Assembly: GCA_030152675.1 (NCBI GenBank)
Contig: JASLIY010000238.1
Location: forward strand, 1-12,588
Direction: 5' to 3'
Source of the DNA: Acinetobacter sp.
GTDB lineage: Bacteria > Pseudomonadota > Gammaproteobacteria > Pseudomonadales > Moraxellaceae
DNA: 12,588 bases
Shown here: in pieces, positions 1-6,718 of the stretch
Layout: every line of letters starts with the position of its first letter
Numbering within the stretch: the first letter of the stretch is position 1
Notes under the pieces: generated by a model
What the model saw: the letters and a program-made list of their open reading frames with translations, nothing else
Told to the model about the DNA's origin: nothing
Database searches by the model: none
Made by a program: the position numbers and the translations under genes

Positions 1-67
1 TGCTTTGATTAAAAATGAGCAAGATGTGCAGTTGTTGGAACGCTTGGCATTTATGTCGCGTCGTTAA
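1..67 (+). CDS. C-terminal end of an unidentified protein (partial)
   Basis: An open frame runs in from the left edge (first full codon at base 2) and stops with TAA at 65-67. It gives 21 residues ending LAFMSRR. The fragment is too short to recognise a family. The strong terminator immediately downstream supports this being the true 3' end of a plus-strand gene. It converges on xseA-xseB, so it is not part of that operon. Confidence 0.6.
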   Translation, partial: ALIKNEQDVQLLERLAFMSRR

Positions 68-79
68 TTTACAATTCCA

Positions 80-127
80 CCAATAAAAAACGGGCGATAT
101 CCAAAGAGATCGCCCGTTTTTTATTGG
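80..127. terminator. Bidirectional intrinsic terminator
   Basis: A perfect 19-bp inverted repeat (80-98 with 109-127) surrounds a 10-base loop. The GC-rich core CGGGCGAT/ATCGCCCG is flanked by an A-run on the left and a T-run on the right. A GC stem followed by U's is therefore read from either strand. It lies between two convergent genes and can end both the upstream plus-strand gene and the xseA-xseB transcript. Confidence 0.93.
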
Positions 128-197
128 GTATTTAAAGCGTCTGCCATGATGAGAGATTCTCAATACAGAGAGGTTTTCAGTACTCAGGTCAGTTGCT

Positions 198-407
198 TTA
201 AGTACTTTGCTGGTTATCTTTAAATGTTTCGTTGAGGGCTTGTTGTACTTGATCCACACGAGATTTACAGGCTTTGTAGGCCTGCATTGACTCTTCAACC
301 AAGCTCATGAGGTTGTCGATATCGGGTTCTTGTTGGGATTCGAGCAAGGCTGCATTTTTCTTGAGAATCTCATAGCCTTGTTTAAACGTCATGTCTTTAT
401 TGCTCAT
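198..407 (-). CDS. xseB: Exodeoxyribonuclease VII small subunit XseB
   Basis: The product is 69 residues, within the normal size range for XseB. It is the small helical subunit that assembles in several copies on each XseA to form exonuclease VII, a cytoplasmic nuclease that degrades single-stranded DNA from both ends. The sequence fits: a short charged start, a helix around FKQGYEIL, a second helix around LVEESMQAYKACKSRVDQVQQAL, and a polar tail. The ATG at 407-405 lies inside the end of xseA, giving an 11-base overlap and suggesting translational coupling. A weak AGGT-like ribosome binding site lies about 9 bases before it. Position directly after xseA makes the call secure. A later in-frame ATG (residue 6) is possible but less likely. 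Confidence 0.93.
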   Translation of the reverse strand: MSNKDMTFKQGYEILKKNAALLESQQEPDIDNLMSLVEESMQAYKACKSRVDQVQQALNETFKDNQQST

Positions 408-1662
408 GAATAACTACCTGTGTGAGATCGGCATATAGGTTGCCATCTTGAAGTTGAACCTGAATTTTGTTGCCCTGAATATGTTGTACCGAACCGATCG
501 CTTTGCCATCTTCACGTACGATCGCATAGCCTTTGGAGAGGATGCTGCGCGGGTGTTGCAGCATGGTCTGCTTGATTAAACTTTCAAGGTTGTGATGCGT
601 ATATTTAATCTGCTGCTGCGCAAAATATTGTGTTGAGCTTTTACAGAGTTGCATGGCTTTTGTCGCATCATTCACCGTATTTTGTGCTTGTGCTCTGATG
701 GCTTGCAACAGTTGGTCATTCTGATTTTGATATGCTGTGATTTGGTGTTGAGAGAGCAATTTGATTTTCTGAAAAGATTCAATCACTTCTTGGCTTCGTT
801 CTACGATTAAGTGGCGTATACCCGCGATGACTTTGCTGGGGGTATCAAATGAACGATGCGCGATTTCATCCAAAATCGTTTTGTCTTTTTCATGCCCAAT
901 CCCGACCCAGATTGGAATGGAGCGCTTACACAGCAAAGCGGCCAAATCAAAGTCATTTAAATAGGCCAAATCATTCACTGCACCGCCACCGCGAATGATC
1001 ACGATCAAGTCGGGAGCCACATGATAATCTTGGGCCCATTGGCGTAAGCTCTGACTGAGTGCTTCGCAAATGCTTTTTGCAGCAGTGTTGCCTTGAAAGG
1101 TTGCGGTTTGATAAACAAAATGACATAAATTTGCGCGCTCTAAACTCAGCGCATCTTTTTGAAAGTCACCCAACCCGGCTGCATTTTCAGGAGCAATCAC
1201 CAAAATGTGTTGTAGATCAAAAGGCGCGGCCAGAGCTTTATTTCGACCTAATAAGCCGGCTTGTTCAAGCTGATGCAAGATTTGTTGATAGCGCCGTGCA
1301 AGATCACCCAAGGTATAACTTGAGTCAATCTCCTCAATGCTCAATGAAAATCCATATTGAGGATCAAAGCGTGCTTTGACTTTGATCAGCACATTTAAAT
1401 CACGAGATAGGGTGATGCCACTTTCACGTTCAAATTTTGCAACGATCTTAACGGCGATAAATTTCCAAAGAGTTGCTTTACAACTGGCAATGACTTTGTC
1501 GGTCTCTTGGTCTTTTTCTGAAAGTTCAAAGTAATAATGACCATTTTTTATATTTAAATTGCGAATTTCAGCTTGAATCCAGACACTTTGGTTGAAACTC
1601 TGATGAATAGTATTTTGGACGCGAGTAAGGTATTCACTTAAAGTTAACTGAGAGTCAGACAT
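397..1662 (-). CDS. xseA: Exodeoxyribonuclease VII large subunit XseA
   Basis: This is the catalytic subunit of exonuclease VII, which degrades single-stranded DNA in repair and recombination. The product is 421 residues from the chosen ATG. An N-terminal OB-fold spans about residues 5-115 (VWIQAEIRNL, then GHYYFEL). The nuclease domain follows, with IRGGG at 223-227 and GIGHEKDKT around 255-262. The spacing of R224, H257 and D260 matches E. coli R205, H238 and D241, residues I recall as essential there. A coiled region and a C-terminal segment with ILSKGYAIV and a glycine-rich turn close the protein. It is somewhat shorter than E. coli XseA (456 aa). A TTG at 1674 would add four residues, but ATG-1662 fits the mapped promoter better. 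No clear Shine-Dalgarno precedes either start. The 3' end overlaps xseB. Confidence 0.95.
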   Translation of the reverse strand: MSDSQLTLSEYLTRVQNTIHQSFNQSVWIQAEIRNLNIKNGHYYFELSEKDQETDKVIASCKATLWKFIAVKIVAKFERESGITLSRDLNVLIKVKARFDPQYGFSLSIEEIDSSYTLGDLARRYQQILHQLEQAGLLGRNKALAAPFDLQHILVIAPENAAGLGDFQKDALSLERANLCHFVYQTATFQGNTAAKSICEALSQSLRQWAQDYHVAPDLIVIIRGGGAVNDLAYLNDFDLAALLCKRSIPIWVGIGHEKDKTILDEIAHRSFDTPSKVIAGIRHLIVERSQEVIESFQKIKLLSQHQITAYQNQNDQLLQAIRAQAQNTVNDATKAMQLCKSSTQYFAQQQIKYTHHNLESLIKQTMLQHPRSILSKGYAIVREDGKAIGSVQHIQGNKIQVQLQDGNLYADLTQVVIHEQ

Positions 1663-1691
1663 AACTACAAACAAGTATTAAATTTGTGAAA

Positions 1692-1720
1692 ATAGTAGCG
1701 TGTTGCTGCATGAAAGGCAA
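1692..1720 (-). promoter_or_regulatory. Probable sigma-70 promoter of xseA-xseB
   Basis: Read on the minus strand, TTGCCT (1720-1715) and TACTAT (1697-1692) are exactly 17 bases apart. Transcription would begin near 1685, about 23 bases before the ATG at 1662. This is the best-placed promoter for xseA and argues against the upstream TTG start. Confidence 0.5.
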
Positions 1721-1730
1721 TTCAGCTCTA

Positions 1731-1759
1731 TTGACCTAGCACGGCATATATGGCATATT
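1731..1759 (+). promoter_or_regulatory. Candidate distal promoter of the cold-shock gene
   Basis: TTGACC (1731-1736) and CATATT (1754-1759) are separated by 17 bases. Transcription would start near 1766 and give a leader of about 220 bases before the cold-shock gene. A second, weaker candidate is TTGAGT (1850-1855) with TATCTT (1872-1877), 16 bases apart, giving a leader of about 105 bases. The sequence does not say which is used. Confidence 0.4.
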
Positions 1760-1804
1760 TGCGCTGTAGTTGACGGTGCGCGCTTGCGTACTTAACTCAA
1801 TTTG

Positions 1805-1828
1805 AAAGCTCGCTTCGGTGAGTTTTTT
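1805..1828 (+). terminator. Terminator-like hairpin inside the cold-shock leader
   Basis: The 5' arm AAAGCUCGC pairs with GUGAGUUUU around a UUCG tetraloop, and U's follow to 1828. It has the shape of an intrinsic terminator or attenuator but contains two GU pairs and few GC pairs. It lies downstream of the distal promoter and well before the coding region. It may instead simply stabilise or fold the leader. Confidence 0.35.
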
Positions 1829-1988
1829 AATGCACTCTAGTAAGTAGTATTGAGTAAATAGTCTGTAGCAGTATCTTTTAGTTCGTGGTTTATATTTTAA
1901 TCCTTCGTTGCTGATGATTCAGTTTCATCATTATTTCAAATTCGTATGTTATTAAGAGTCGATTCAATTTTAAATTTTAGGATTAAGT

Positions 1989-2201
1989 ATGTCTAATATT
2001 GTAACTGGTACTGTTAAATGGTTTAACGAAACTAAAGGTTTTGGTTTTATTCAACAAGATTCAGGTCCAGACGTTTTTGCTCATTACAGCGAAATCCAAA
2101 GCGACGGTTTCAAAGTATTAAACGAAGGTCAGCGTGTTGAGTTCGAAGTAACCAACGGCAAAAAAGGCCCACAAGCAAGCAGCATCAAAGTCGTTGGTTA
2201 A
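1989..2201 (+). CDS. Cold-shock domain protein (CspA family)
   Basis: The product is 70 residues, the standard length of a single cold-shock domain that binds single-stranded RNA or DNA as a chaperone. Family members melt RNA secondary structure and some act as transcription antiterminators. The signature is clear: [15 protein letters not shown] near the N-terminus (RNP1 core KGFGFI at about residues 16-21) and DVFAHYSEI (RNP2) at about 28-36. The usual VFVH of RNP2 reads VFAH here. The C-terminal half has the expected EGQRVEFEV strand and ends KVVG. Several paralogues usually exist in one genome, so cspA, cspC or cspE cannot be assigned. The long leader and strong terminator suggest a one-gene transcript. 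Cold induction is plausible from the leader but not shown. Confidence 0.95.
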   Translation: MSNIVTGTVKWFNETKGFGFIQQDSGPDVFAHYSEIQSDGFKVLNEGQRVEFEVTNGKKGPQASSIKVVG

Positions 2202-2276
2202 TCTGCTCTGACTTTTTAAATCAAGAATATAACTCAATTCAGTCCTGATTTTTATGATTAGACTGAGTTAGTGATC

Positions 2277-2305
2277 AAAGCTCACAGAAATGTGGGCTTT
2301 TTTTT
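2277..2305 (+). terminator. Intrinsic terminator of the cold-shock gene
   Basis: Ten base pairs (2277-2286 with 2291-2300, one GU) close a GAAA tetraloop and are followed by eight T's (2298-2305). A weaker imperfect hairpin (2230-2244 with 2261-2270, five-base bulge) sits between the stop codon and this terminator. It could help fold or protect the 3' end. Confidence 0.9.
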
Positions 2306-2379
2306 GCTGACAAAAAACTTTAAAAATGATGTAAATTCAGTCTTTAACAGTAAAATAGGCGATGAATAGGGCTTTTACC

Positions 2380-2408
2380 TTTACATCGTTTTTACAATCT
2401 CAGATAAT
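2380..2408 (+). promoter_or_regulatory. Good sigma-70 promoter for the VWA gene
   Basis: TTTACA (2380-2385, five of six consensus bases) and GATAAT (2403-2408, five of six) are spaced exactly 17 bases. Transcription would start near 2415 and give a leader of roughly 108 bases. It sits after the cold-shock terminator, so the VWA gene is probably transcribed independently. Confidence 0.6.
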
Positions 2409-2522
2409 GCTTTTTCATACAAATTTTGATAAACACGATCATGGGTAAAGATTGAGCGCCTTTGTAACATCAGCGCATCAAGATTAACTACATGTCTGAT
2501 ATTTAAAAGGAACTTTTCGCCA

Positions 2523-3710
2523 ATGTTTGTGCGATTGTTTTATATTTTAAGAAAATATGGTGTACCCGTAAGCACACGAGAATTGATTGATCTTAATCAA
2601 GCGGTGAGCGAGGGAGTAGTCTTTGCCGATCAACAAGATTTCTATCAACTGGCCAAGACGGTGATGGTCAAAGATGAAAGATACTTTGATAAATTTGATC
2701 GTGCCATGAAAGATTATTTTGATGGGATTGAAAGCTTTGATTTAGATGACCTGCTCAACCAAGTAAAAAAAATACCCAAAGATTGGTTGGATCTTGAATT
2801 ACTAGAAAAGCATTTGACGCCTGAGCAGCGTGAAGCACTGACCAAAGCAGGCTCATTAGAAGAGTTAATGAAAATGCTTGAAGAGCGTCTTCGTGAGCAG
2901 CACAAGAAACACCAAGGTGGCAATCGAATGATTGGTACTGGGGGGACATCCCCATTTGGTGCCTATGGCGATCATCCTGAAGGTGTTCGAATCGGTGGGC
3001 CTGGGCGTAAGCGCTCTGCGGTGAAGGTTTGGGAGCAACGTAAATATCAGAACCTAGATGATGAGCAAATCTTAGGCACGCGACATATGCAACTGGCATT
3101 GCGTCGTTTACGTAAATTTGCGCGTCAAGGTGCTGCTGAAGAGTTGGATATCCAAGGCACAATTCGTGAAACGGCGAAGCAGGGTGTGTTGGATGTGCAA
3201 TTGGTTCCTGAGCGACGTAATCGCGTGAAAGTGCTGATGCTATTTGATATTGGTGGCTCGATGGATGCACATGTCGCACAATGTGAAAAGTTGTTTAGTG
3301 CGGCTAAATCTGAGTTTAAGACACTCGAGTATTTTTATTTTCATAACTGCTTGTATGACTATGTCTGGAAAGACAATCATCGTCGTTCAGCCTCAAGAAT
3401 GAGTACCTGGGACTTGTTCAATACCTATGGCAAAGATTACCGTGTCATTGTGGTGGGTGATGCCAGCATGGCGCCTTATGAGCTGAAGACAGCAGGTGGT
3501 TCAGTCGAATATATGAATGATGAGTCTGGTGAAGTCTGGTTACGCCGATTGCGCCAGCACTTTGAAAAGACCGCATGGCTGAATCCTGAAGAACAAGCCT
3601 ATTGGCATTACACGCATACAATTGGTTTGATTGAACAACTTTTTGAATCTCATATGTATCCGATGACTTTAAAAGGCATTGAAGAGTTGACCAAGTATTT
3701 AGCAAGATAG
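2523..3710 (+). CDS. CoxE-like von Willebrand factor A domain protein
   Basis: The product is 395 residues with no signal peptide or membrane span, so it is probably cytoplasmic. The N-terminal 130 residues are helical and charged. A glycine-rich linker (about 131-163, GTGGTSPFGAYGD) leads to a VWA domain at about 230-395. The MIDAS metal site reads FDIGGSM at 241-247. The first Ser of the classical DxSxS is thus Gly, while D242 and S246 are kept; VGDASM at 311-316 supplies another conserved Asp. Families of this type often work with a MoxR-type AAA+ ATPase to insert metals or mature enzymes; which target applies here is unknown. No such ATPase is adjacent. An AAGGA ribosome binding site lies 11 bases before the ATG, slightly far. 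The reading is intact. Confidence 0.85.
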   Translation: MFVRLFYILRKYGVPVSTRELIDLNQAVSEGVVFADQQDFYQLAKTVMVKDERYFDKFDRAMKDYFDGIESFDLDDLLNQVKKIPKDWLDLELLEKHLTPEQREALTKAGSLEELMKMLEERLREQHKKHQGGNRMIGTGGTSPFGAYGDHPEGVRIGGPGRKRSAVKVWEQRKYQNLDDEQILGTRHMQLALRRLRKFARQGAAEELDIQGTIRETAKQGVLDVQLVPERRNRVKVLMLFDIGGSMDAHVAQCEKLFSAAKSEFKTLEYFYFHNCLYDYVWKDNHRRSASRMSTWDLFNTYGKDYRVIVVGDASMAPYELKTAGGSVEYMNDESGEVWLRRLRQHFEKTAWLNPEEQAYWHYTHTIGLIEQLFESHMYPMTLKGIEELTKYLAR

Positions 3711-3745
3711 TCTTTATCTAAATGTCGTGCATTGAAGATACAGCA

Positions 3746-3774
3746 TTGAATAAATTCATTCTAAAGCATACATT
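3746..3774 (+). promoter_or_regulatory. Candidate promoter for the trpB-like gene
   Basis: TTGAAT (3746-3751) and TACATT (3769-3774) are 17 bases apart, each matching four of six consensus bases. The predicted start near 3781 lies just upstream of the leader hairpin. No terminator separates the VWA gene from this one, so read-through from upstream is also possible. Confidence 0.35.
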
Positions 3775-3784
3775 TAAAACATCA

Positions 3785-3825
3785 CCAACCGTGTGGCACA
3801 GCATCAGTGCCATGCGATGAGTTGG
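3785..3825 (+). promoter_or_regulatory. Structured leader element before trpB
   Basis: CCAAC (3785-3789) can pair with GTTGG (3821-3825). Inside it, TGGCAC (3794-3799) pairs perfectly with GTGCCA (3807-3812) around a seven-base loop, and two flanking GU pairs are possible. No U-tract follows, so it is not a simple terminator. It could be a regulatory leader fold or an operator. The function is unknown. Confidence 0.4.
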
Positions 3826-3875
3826 ACTTCAATTAATCAATATCATAAGCAGTAACGTGAAAGTGAGGGGATCGA

Positions 3876-5084
3876 ATGGATCATCAGATTAATGGTATGG
3901 CTTTGCCTGATGAAAATGGTTTTTTTGGCCGTTATGGGGGGCAATTTATACCACCTCATCTTAAAGAGGCAATGGATGAAATTAATCAAGCCTATGAACA
4001 GATTCGACATACTGCTGAATTTCAAAATGAGCTTTCTGACTTGCTGGCACATTATGTCGGACGACCAAGTCCGTTGTTTTATGCCAAACGTCTTTCTGAA
4101 CAATTGGGTGGTGCGCAGATTTATTTAAAGCGTGAAGATCTTAACCATACGGGTGCACATAAGATCAACCACTGTTTGGGTGAGGCGTTACTGGCAAAGT
4201 ATATGGGTAAAACCAAGGTCATCGCTGAAACAGGTGCCGGTCAACATGGCGTAGCATTGGCAACTGCCTGTGCACTGGTTGGGATTCCGTGTGAGATTCA
4301 CATGGGCCAAGTAGATATTGAAAAAGAACACCCAAATGTCGTGAAGATGAAAATTCTGGGTGCGAATTTGATCAGTGTGACGCGTGGTACTGCAACCTTG
4401 AAAGATGCAGTGGATAGTGCATTTGATGAGTATTTAAAAGACCCTAAAAACTTCATCTATGCCATTGGTTCGGTGGTTGGTCCTCATCCTTTCCCGAAAA
4501 TGGTGCGAGACTTCCAATGCATTATTGGTGAAGAAATCAAGCAACAGGCTGAACAACGCTTCCAGCGCAATCCAGACTATGTGGTGGCTTGTGTTGGTGG
4601 TGGGTCAAATGCTTTGGGTGCATTTAGTGCTTTCTTAAATGAACCCGCTGTAAAACTGGTTGGCGTAGAGCCCGCAGGTCATGGTTTAGATACCGCGTTA
4701 CATTCAGCCACGCTGACTTTAGGTAAACCAAGCCAAATTCATGGTATGGCATGCTATGTCTTGGAAGATGAGCAGGGTGAGCCTTTGCCGGTGCATTCGA
4801 TTGCTTCTGGATTGGACTATCCTGGTGTTGGGCCGCAGCATAGTTTGCTCAAAGACTTGGGTCGAGTCGAGTATTCAACTGCGACGGATCAAGAATGTTT
4901 GGATGCTTTTATGACGCTTTCACGTGTAGAGGGGATTATCCCTGCGCTTGAGAGTTCACATGCAGTTGCATGGGCACTTCGTGAAGCACCAAAACTTGGT
5001 CAGGATATGAATATTGTGGTGAATCTATCCGGACGTGGTGACAAAGATGCTGACTACGTTGCGCATAAGCTCGATTTGCATTAA
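3876..5084 (+). CDS. trpB: Tryptophan synthase beta chain (TrpB-type, stand-alone)
   Basis: This PLP enzyme class condenses indole with L-serine to give tryptophan. The product is 402 residues, close to E. coli TrpB (397). Visible features in order: [17 protein letters not shown], with the PLP lysine at K96; ETGAGQHG, with catalytic E118; [13 protein letters not shown]; the phosphate-binding GGGSN at 241-245; [12 protein letters not shown] around 311-322, including D314; and LSGRGDKD at 384-391. All key residues are present, so it should be active. The lysine motif reads HKINH where E. coli has HKTNQ. The ribosome binding site GAGGGG lies five bases before the ATG. No trpA or trpF is adjacent, unlike usual trp operons. 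It may be a second TrpB copy (free-indole salvage) or the only one at a dispersed locus; the window cannot decide. Confidence 0.92.
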   Translation: MDHQINGMALPDENGFFGRYGGQFIPPHLKEAMDEINQAYEQIRHTAEFQNELSDLLAHYVGRPSPLFYAKRLSEQLGGAQIYLKREDLNHTGAHKINHCLGEALLAKYMGKTKVIAETGAGQHGVALATACALVGIPCEIHMGQVDIEKEHPNVVKMKILGANLISVTRGTATLKDAVDSAFDEYLKDPKNFIYAIGSVVGPHPFPKMVRDFQCIIGEEIKQQAEQRFQRNPDYVVACVGGGSNALGAFSAFLNEPAVKLVGVEPAGHGLDTALHSATLTLGKPSQIHGMACYVLEDEQGEPLPVHSIASGLDYPGVGPQHSLLKDLGRVEYSTATDQECLDAFMTLSRVEGIIPALESSHAVAWALREAPKLGQDMNIVVNLSGRGDKDADYVAHKLDLH

Positions 5085-5151
5085 TTCGATTTAGATTGAA
5101 AATCGCTTACGGCATTAGAGTTCCATCGCAATGCTTTAAGTGAGGTACGAG

Positions 5152-5191
5152 AAAAAATGAGCAATGCTAAACTTAGCATTGCTCATTTTTT
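5152..5191. terminator. Bidirectional intrinsic terminator
   Basis: A perfect 18-bp stem (5152-5169 with 5174-5191) has a four-base loop. It starts with six A's and ends in a T-run, so it works in both directions. The core is TGAGCAATGCTA. It separates the convergent trpB and CBS-domain genes. Confidence 0.93.
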
Positions 5192-5237
5192 TGTAGAAAC
5201 TTTCGAAGACTAAAATGCTCATTAACTTGGCTTTTAC

Positions 5238-5669
5238 TCAGCCTGAAATATACTGTTGCAGCTGTTGAATCAGTTTCTTCTGATCCTCCATCGTCGCTTT
5301 GACCAAATCGCCAATAGACACTAAACCGATCAATTTCTCATTTTCTACCACAGGTAAATGGCGCAGATGTTTATCCGTCATTAAGTCGAGACATTCTTCG
5401 ACACGATGATTACGACTCACGGTAATCACTTTACTGGTCATGATTTCAGAAACGGTGGTTTGTGCAGAGCTTCGCTCCATCAAGGCAATTTTACGTGTGT
5501 AGTCTCGTTCTGAAATAATCCCCACCACTTGTTGATTATGTACCACTACAACTGCACCGATGCCCTTGCTGGCCATCAAGGTGATGGCAGACAGTACGGT
5601 CGCATCAGGCGAAATTGTGGTGATGTCTTGAGAGGTTTTATTTTGTAATACATTGGCAACTGTAGTCAT
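5238..5669 (-). CDS. Protein with two CBS domains
   Basis: The product is 143 residues and consists almost entirely of a CBS pair (Bateman module), a fold that binds adenine nucleotides and senses energy state. CBS1 spans about residues 7-62 and ends with GIISERDYTRK. CBS2 spans about 75-126 with IMTSKVITV, LRHLPVVENEKLIGLVSIGDLV. A short helical tail with KKLIQQLQQY follows. There is no catalytic domain, so it is likely a stand-alone regulatory or ligand-sensing protein; the ligand and partner are unknown. The ATG at 5669-5667 is preceded by a strong AAGGAAG ribosome binding site about seven bases away. It appears to be a single-gene unit. Confidence 0.9.
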   Translation of the reverse strand: MTTVANVLQNKTSQDITTISPDATVLSAITLMASKGIGAVVVVHNQQVVGIISERDYTRKIALMERSSAQTTVSEIMTSKVITVSRNHRVEECLDLMTDKHLRHLPVVENEKLIGLVSIGDLVKATMEDQKKLIQQLQQYISG

Positions 5670-5744
5670 CTACATTCTTCCTTGCTTCTTTAAACTTAAA
5701 AATGCTTCAAAATATATATTTTATAAATACTGACTTTATAGCGT

Positions 5745-5754
5745 TGAGTACTCA
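5745..5754. repeat. Ten-base perfect palindrome upstream of the CBS gene
   Basis: TGAGTACTCA is a perfect palindrome lying 76 bases upstream of the CBS-domain start codon, close to a possible minus-strand -10 TATAAA (5740-5735). The placement suits an operator, but a palindrome of this length can occur by chance. Confidence 0.3.
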
Positions 5755-5847
5755 GTGGAAACTAAACTCTAGTCAATTGGCTTAATGGAATAAATCGAAA
5801 ATATACAACAGCTTTAATTTAACACGCTTATGACGTGAAGTGGAGTG

Positions 5848-6231
5848 TTAGGCAAGATGTAAAGTGGGTTGATTAAAAAAGAAGTGGCGCATTTGCAATG
5901 TTGAAAGTTTAAACTTTTGGGTGGATGAATTATACAAAGCGGGAACAACATTGAAACGTGACAAGGTGGGGAGGAGGGACTTTTCGAAATCTTGTGGGGT
6001 GATTTTACGTGGTTGGTAGTTGGGCCAATGGATTTTCGCATAGCGATGGGCTTGAACTGAGTTAAACCAAAATGGAAAGATATTTTCATTTTGATCAGAC
6101 TTAATCGCCCAACCCTCATGGTATAAACCCCATAATACACCGCAATACATCAAGGTTTTTAAAATGGAAATTTTAGTGATCAATTGCTTAGAGACGGGCT
6201 GAAGATGTAGATATTTTTTCATGAGGATCAT
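5848..6231 (-). CDS. DUF2750-like hypothetical protein
   Basis: The product is 127 residues, function unknown. The middle resembles the DUF2750 family: VLWGLYHEGWAI (about 32-43) followed by FPFWFNSVQAHRYAKIHW, then ITPQDFEKSLLPTLSRFNVVPAL. These are the WGL..GWA, FPxW and LP.L......V.P blocks I associate with that family. No signal peptide is convincing; ILKTLMYCGVLWGL is hydrophobic but falls inside the domain match. ATG-6231 was taken as start, with ATG-6222 (MKKYL) also possible. Neither has a clear Shine-Dalgarno, so translation may be weak. The gene stands alone, separated by a terminator from the gene upstream on the same strand. An overlapping frame (5814-6140) looks like a shadow. 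Confidence 0.65.
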   Translation of the reverse strand: MILMKKYLHLQPVSKQLITKISILKTLMYCGVLWGLYHEGWAIKSDQNENIFPFWFNSVQAHRYAKIHWPNYQPRKITPQDFEKSLLPTLSRFNVVPALYNSSTQKFKLSTLQMRHFFFNQPTLHLA

Positions 6232-6347
6232 ACTGGATGAATCTAATTTAACTCATTGTAATGGATTTAAATATTACTTCAGTTGCGAGATGATACATAA
6301 TCGTAAGCATATATTATGAGGACTTGATTTGGCTTTGAACTGCCATT

Positions 6348-6372
6348 AAAAAACGCCACCTAAGTGACGTTT
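6348..6372 (-). terminator. Intrinsic terminator of the Sel1-like gene
   Basis: Read on the minus strand, nine pairs (6372-6364 with 6359-6351, one GU) close a UUAG loop and run into six U's. It begins three bases after the Sel1-like stop codon. Confidence 0.88.
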
Positions 6373-6374
6373 GA

Positions 6375-6608
6375 TTATGCTTGCATGGTGGCCATCTTTT
6401 GCCAGTATTGTGCTTTAAGAGAATCTCGTTCTACGCGAAAACCTTGATAATAAAGTTCAGCTAAAAACGTTGCTGCTTTGCCGTGTCCAGCATGTGCTGC
6501 ATCTTCTAACTGTTGAACTGCATCTACAAAGTTCATTTCTGATTGAATTGTATTAACAGCAGACACATAGATGTGTTCTAAATCACGGTGAGAGAATTGT
6601 TGAATCAT
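6375..6608 (-). CDS. Small protein with one Sel1-like repeat
   Basis: The product is 77 residues. The C-terminal part (about 42-75) fits one Sel1-type helical repeat: KAATFLAELYYQG, then a basic turn, DSLKAQYWQKMA. Such repeats are protein-binding scaffolds and normally come in arrays, so a single copy suggests a small adaptor or a reduced relative. Residues 1-40 are helical with acidic stretches. There is no signal peptide or membrane span, so it is probably cytoplasmic. The start is well supported: AAGGAG lies seven bases before ATG-6608. It is transcribed away from the membrane-protein gene at 6825 through an overlapping divergent promoter region and has its own terminator. Function unknown. 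Confidence 0.8.
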   Translation of the reverse strand: MIQQFSHRDLEHIYVSAVNTIQSEMNFVDAVQQLEDAAHAGHGKAATFLAELYYQGFRVERDSLKAQYWQKMATMQA

Positions 6609-6670
6609 AGTAAACTCCTTATTGTAATTATGATTGCAAAACTTTGGCTACTTAGAGCCTTCATAGTAGT

Positions 6671-6718
6671 TTGACAAAGTTATATTAAACTAATATTACA
6701 GTCTGAGACTTTTGTCAA
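6671..6718. promoter_or_regulatory. Overlapping divergent promoters within one inverted repeat
   Basis: Plus strand: consensus TTGACA (6671-6676), 17 bases, then TATTAC (6694-6699), start near 6706. Minus strand: consensus TTGACA (6718-6713), 17 bases, then TATTAG (6695-6690), start near 6684. The two promoters occupy the same DNA, so two polymerases cannot bind at once. The -35 arms form an inverted repeat, TTGACAAAGT (6671-6680) against ACTTTTGTCAA (6708-6718), differing by one inserted base. A perfect inner repeat ATATTA/TAATAT lies at 6682-6696. Confidence 0.65.

Larger units (their letters stand above)
1663..1988 (+). promoter_or_regulatory. Divergent intergenic region with structured cold-shock leader
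   Basis: This gene-free stretch separates xseA (minus strand) from the cold-shock gene (plus strand). It holds the divergent promoters listed separately and three consecutive RNA hairpins on the plus strand. Hairpin 1 is 1775-1792: seven pairs with two GU, loop GCUU. Hairpin 2 is 1805-1826: nine pairs with two GU, loop UUCG, running into a T-tract at 1823-1828. Hairpin 3 is 1912-1930: six pairs. Long structured leaders are typical of cold-shock genes of the CspA family. I see no small gene in this stretch. A TAGGAT-like ribosome binding site lies just before the start at 1989. Confidence 0.5.
2202..2522 (+). other. Gene-free stretch between cold-shock gene and VWA gene
   Basis: These 321 bases hold the 3' hairpins of the cold-shock gene, then the promoter and leader of the VWA gene. 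I looked for a remnant of the MoxR-type ATPase gene that often precedes this VWA family. All three plus-strand frames are broken by stops and no P-loop or Walker B motif is readable. Confidence 0.6.

Noticed and set aside
1059..1379. 106-codon plus-strand ORF inside xseA
   Set aside because: It is antisense to the conserved nuclease domain and shows no independent coding signals.
1770..1798. Second TTGACG box as a cold-shock promoter
   Set aside because: No acceptable -10 lies 16-18 bases downstream, and the bases fall within the first leader hairpin.
2306..2522. Possible decayed MoxR ATPase gene upstream of the VWA gene
   Set aside because: Stops break all frames and no P-loop or Walker B residues are readable. 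The space is explained by a good promoter and leader.
2755..3279. 174-codon antisense ORF inside the VWA gene
   Set aside because: It lies wholly opposite a conserved coding region, has a low-complexity His/Ala composition, and has no start signals.
5814..6140. 108-codon minus-strand ORF overlapping the DUF2750-like gene
   Set aside because: It is out of frame with the gene that shows the DUF2750 blocks, has no ribosome binding site, and its product shows no family pattern.
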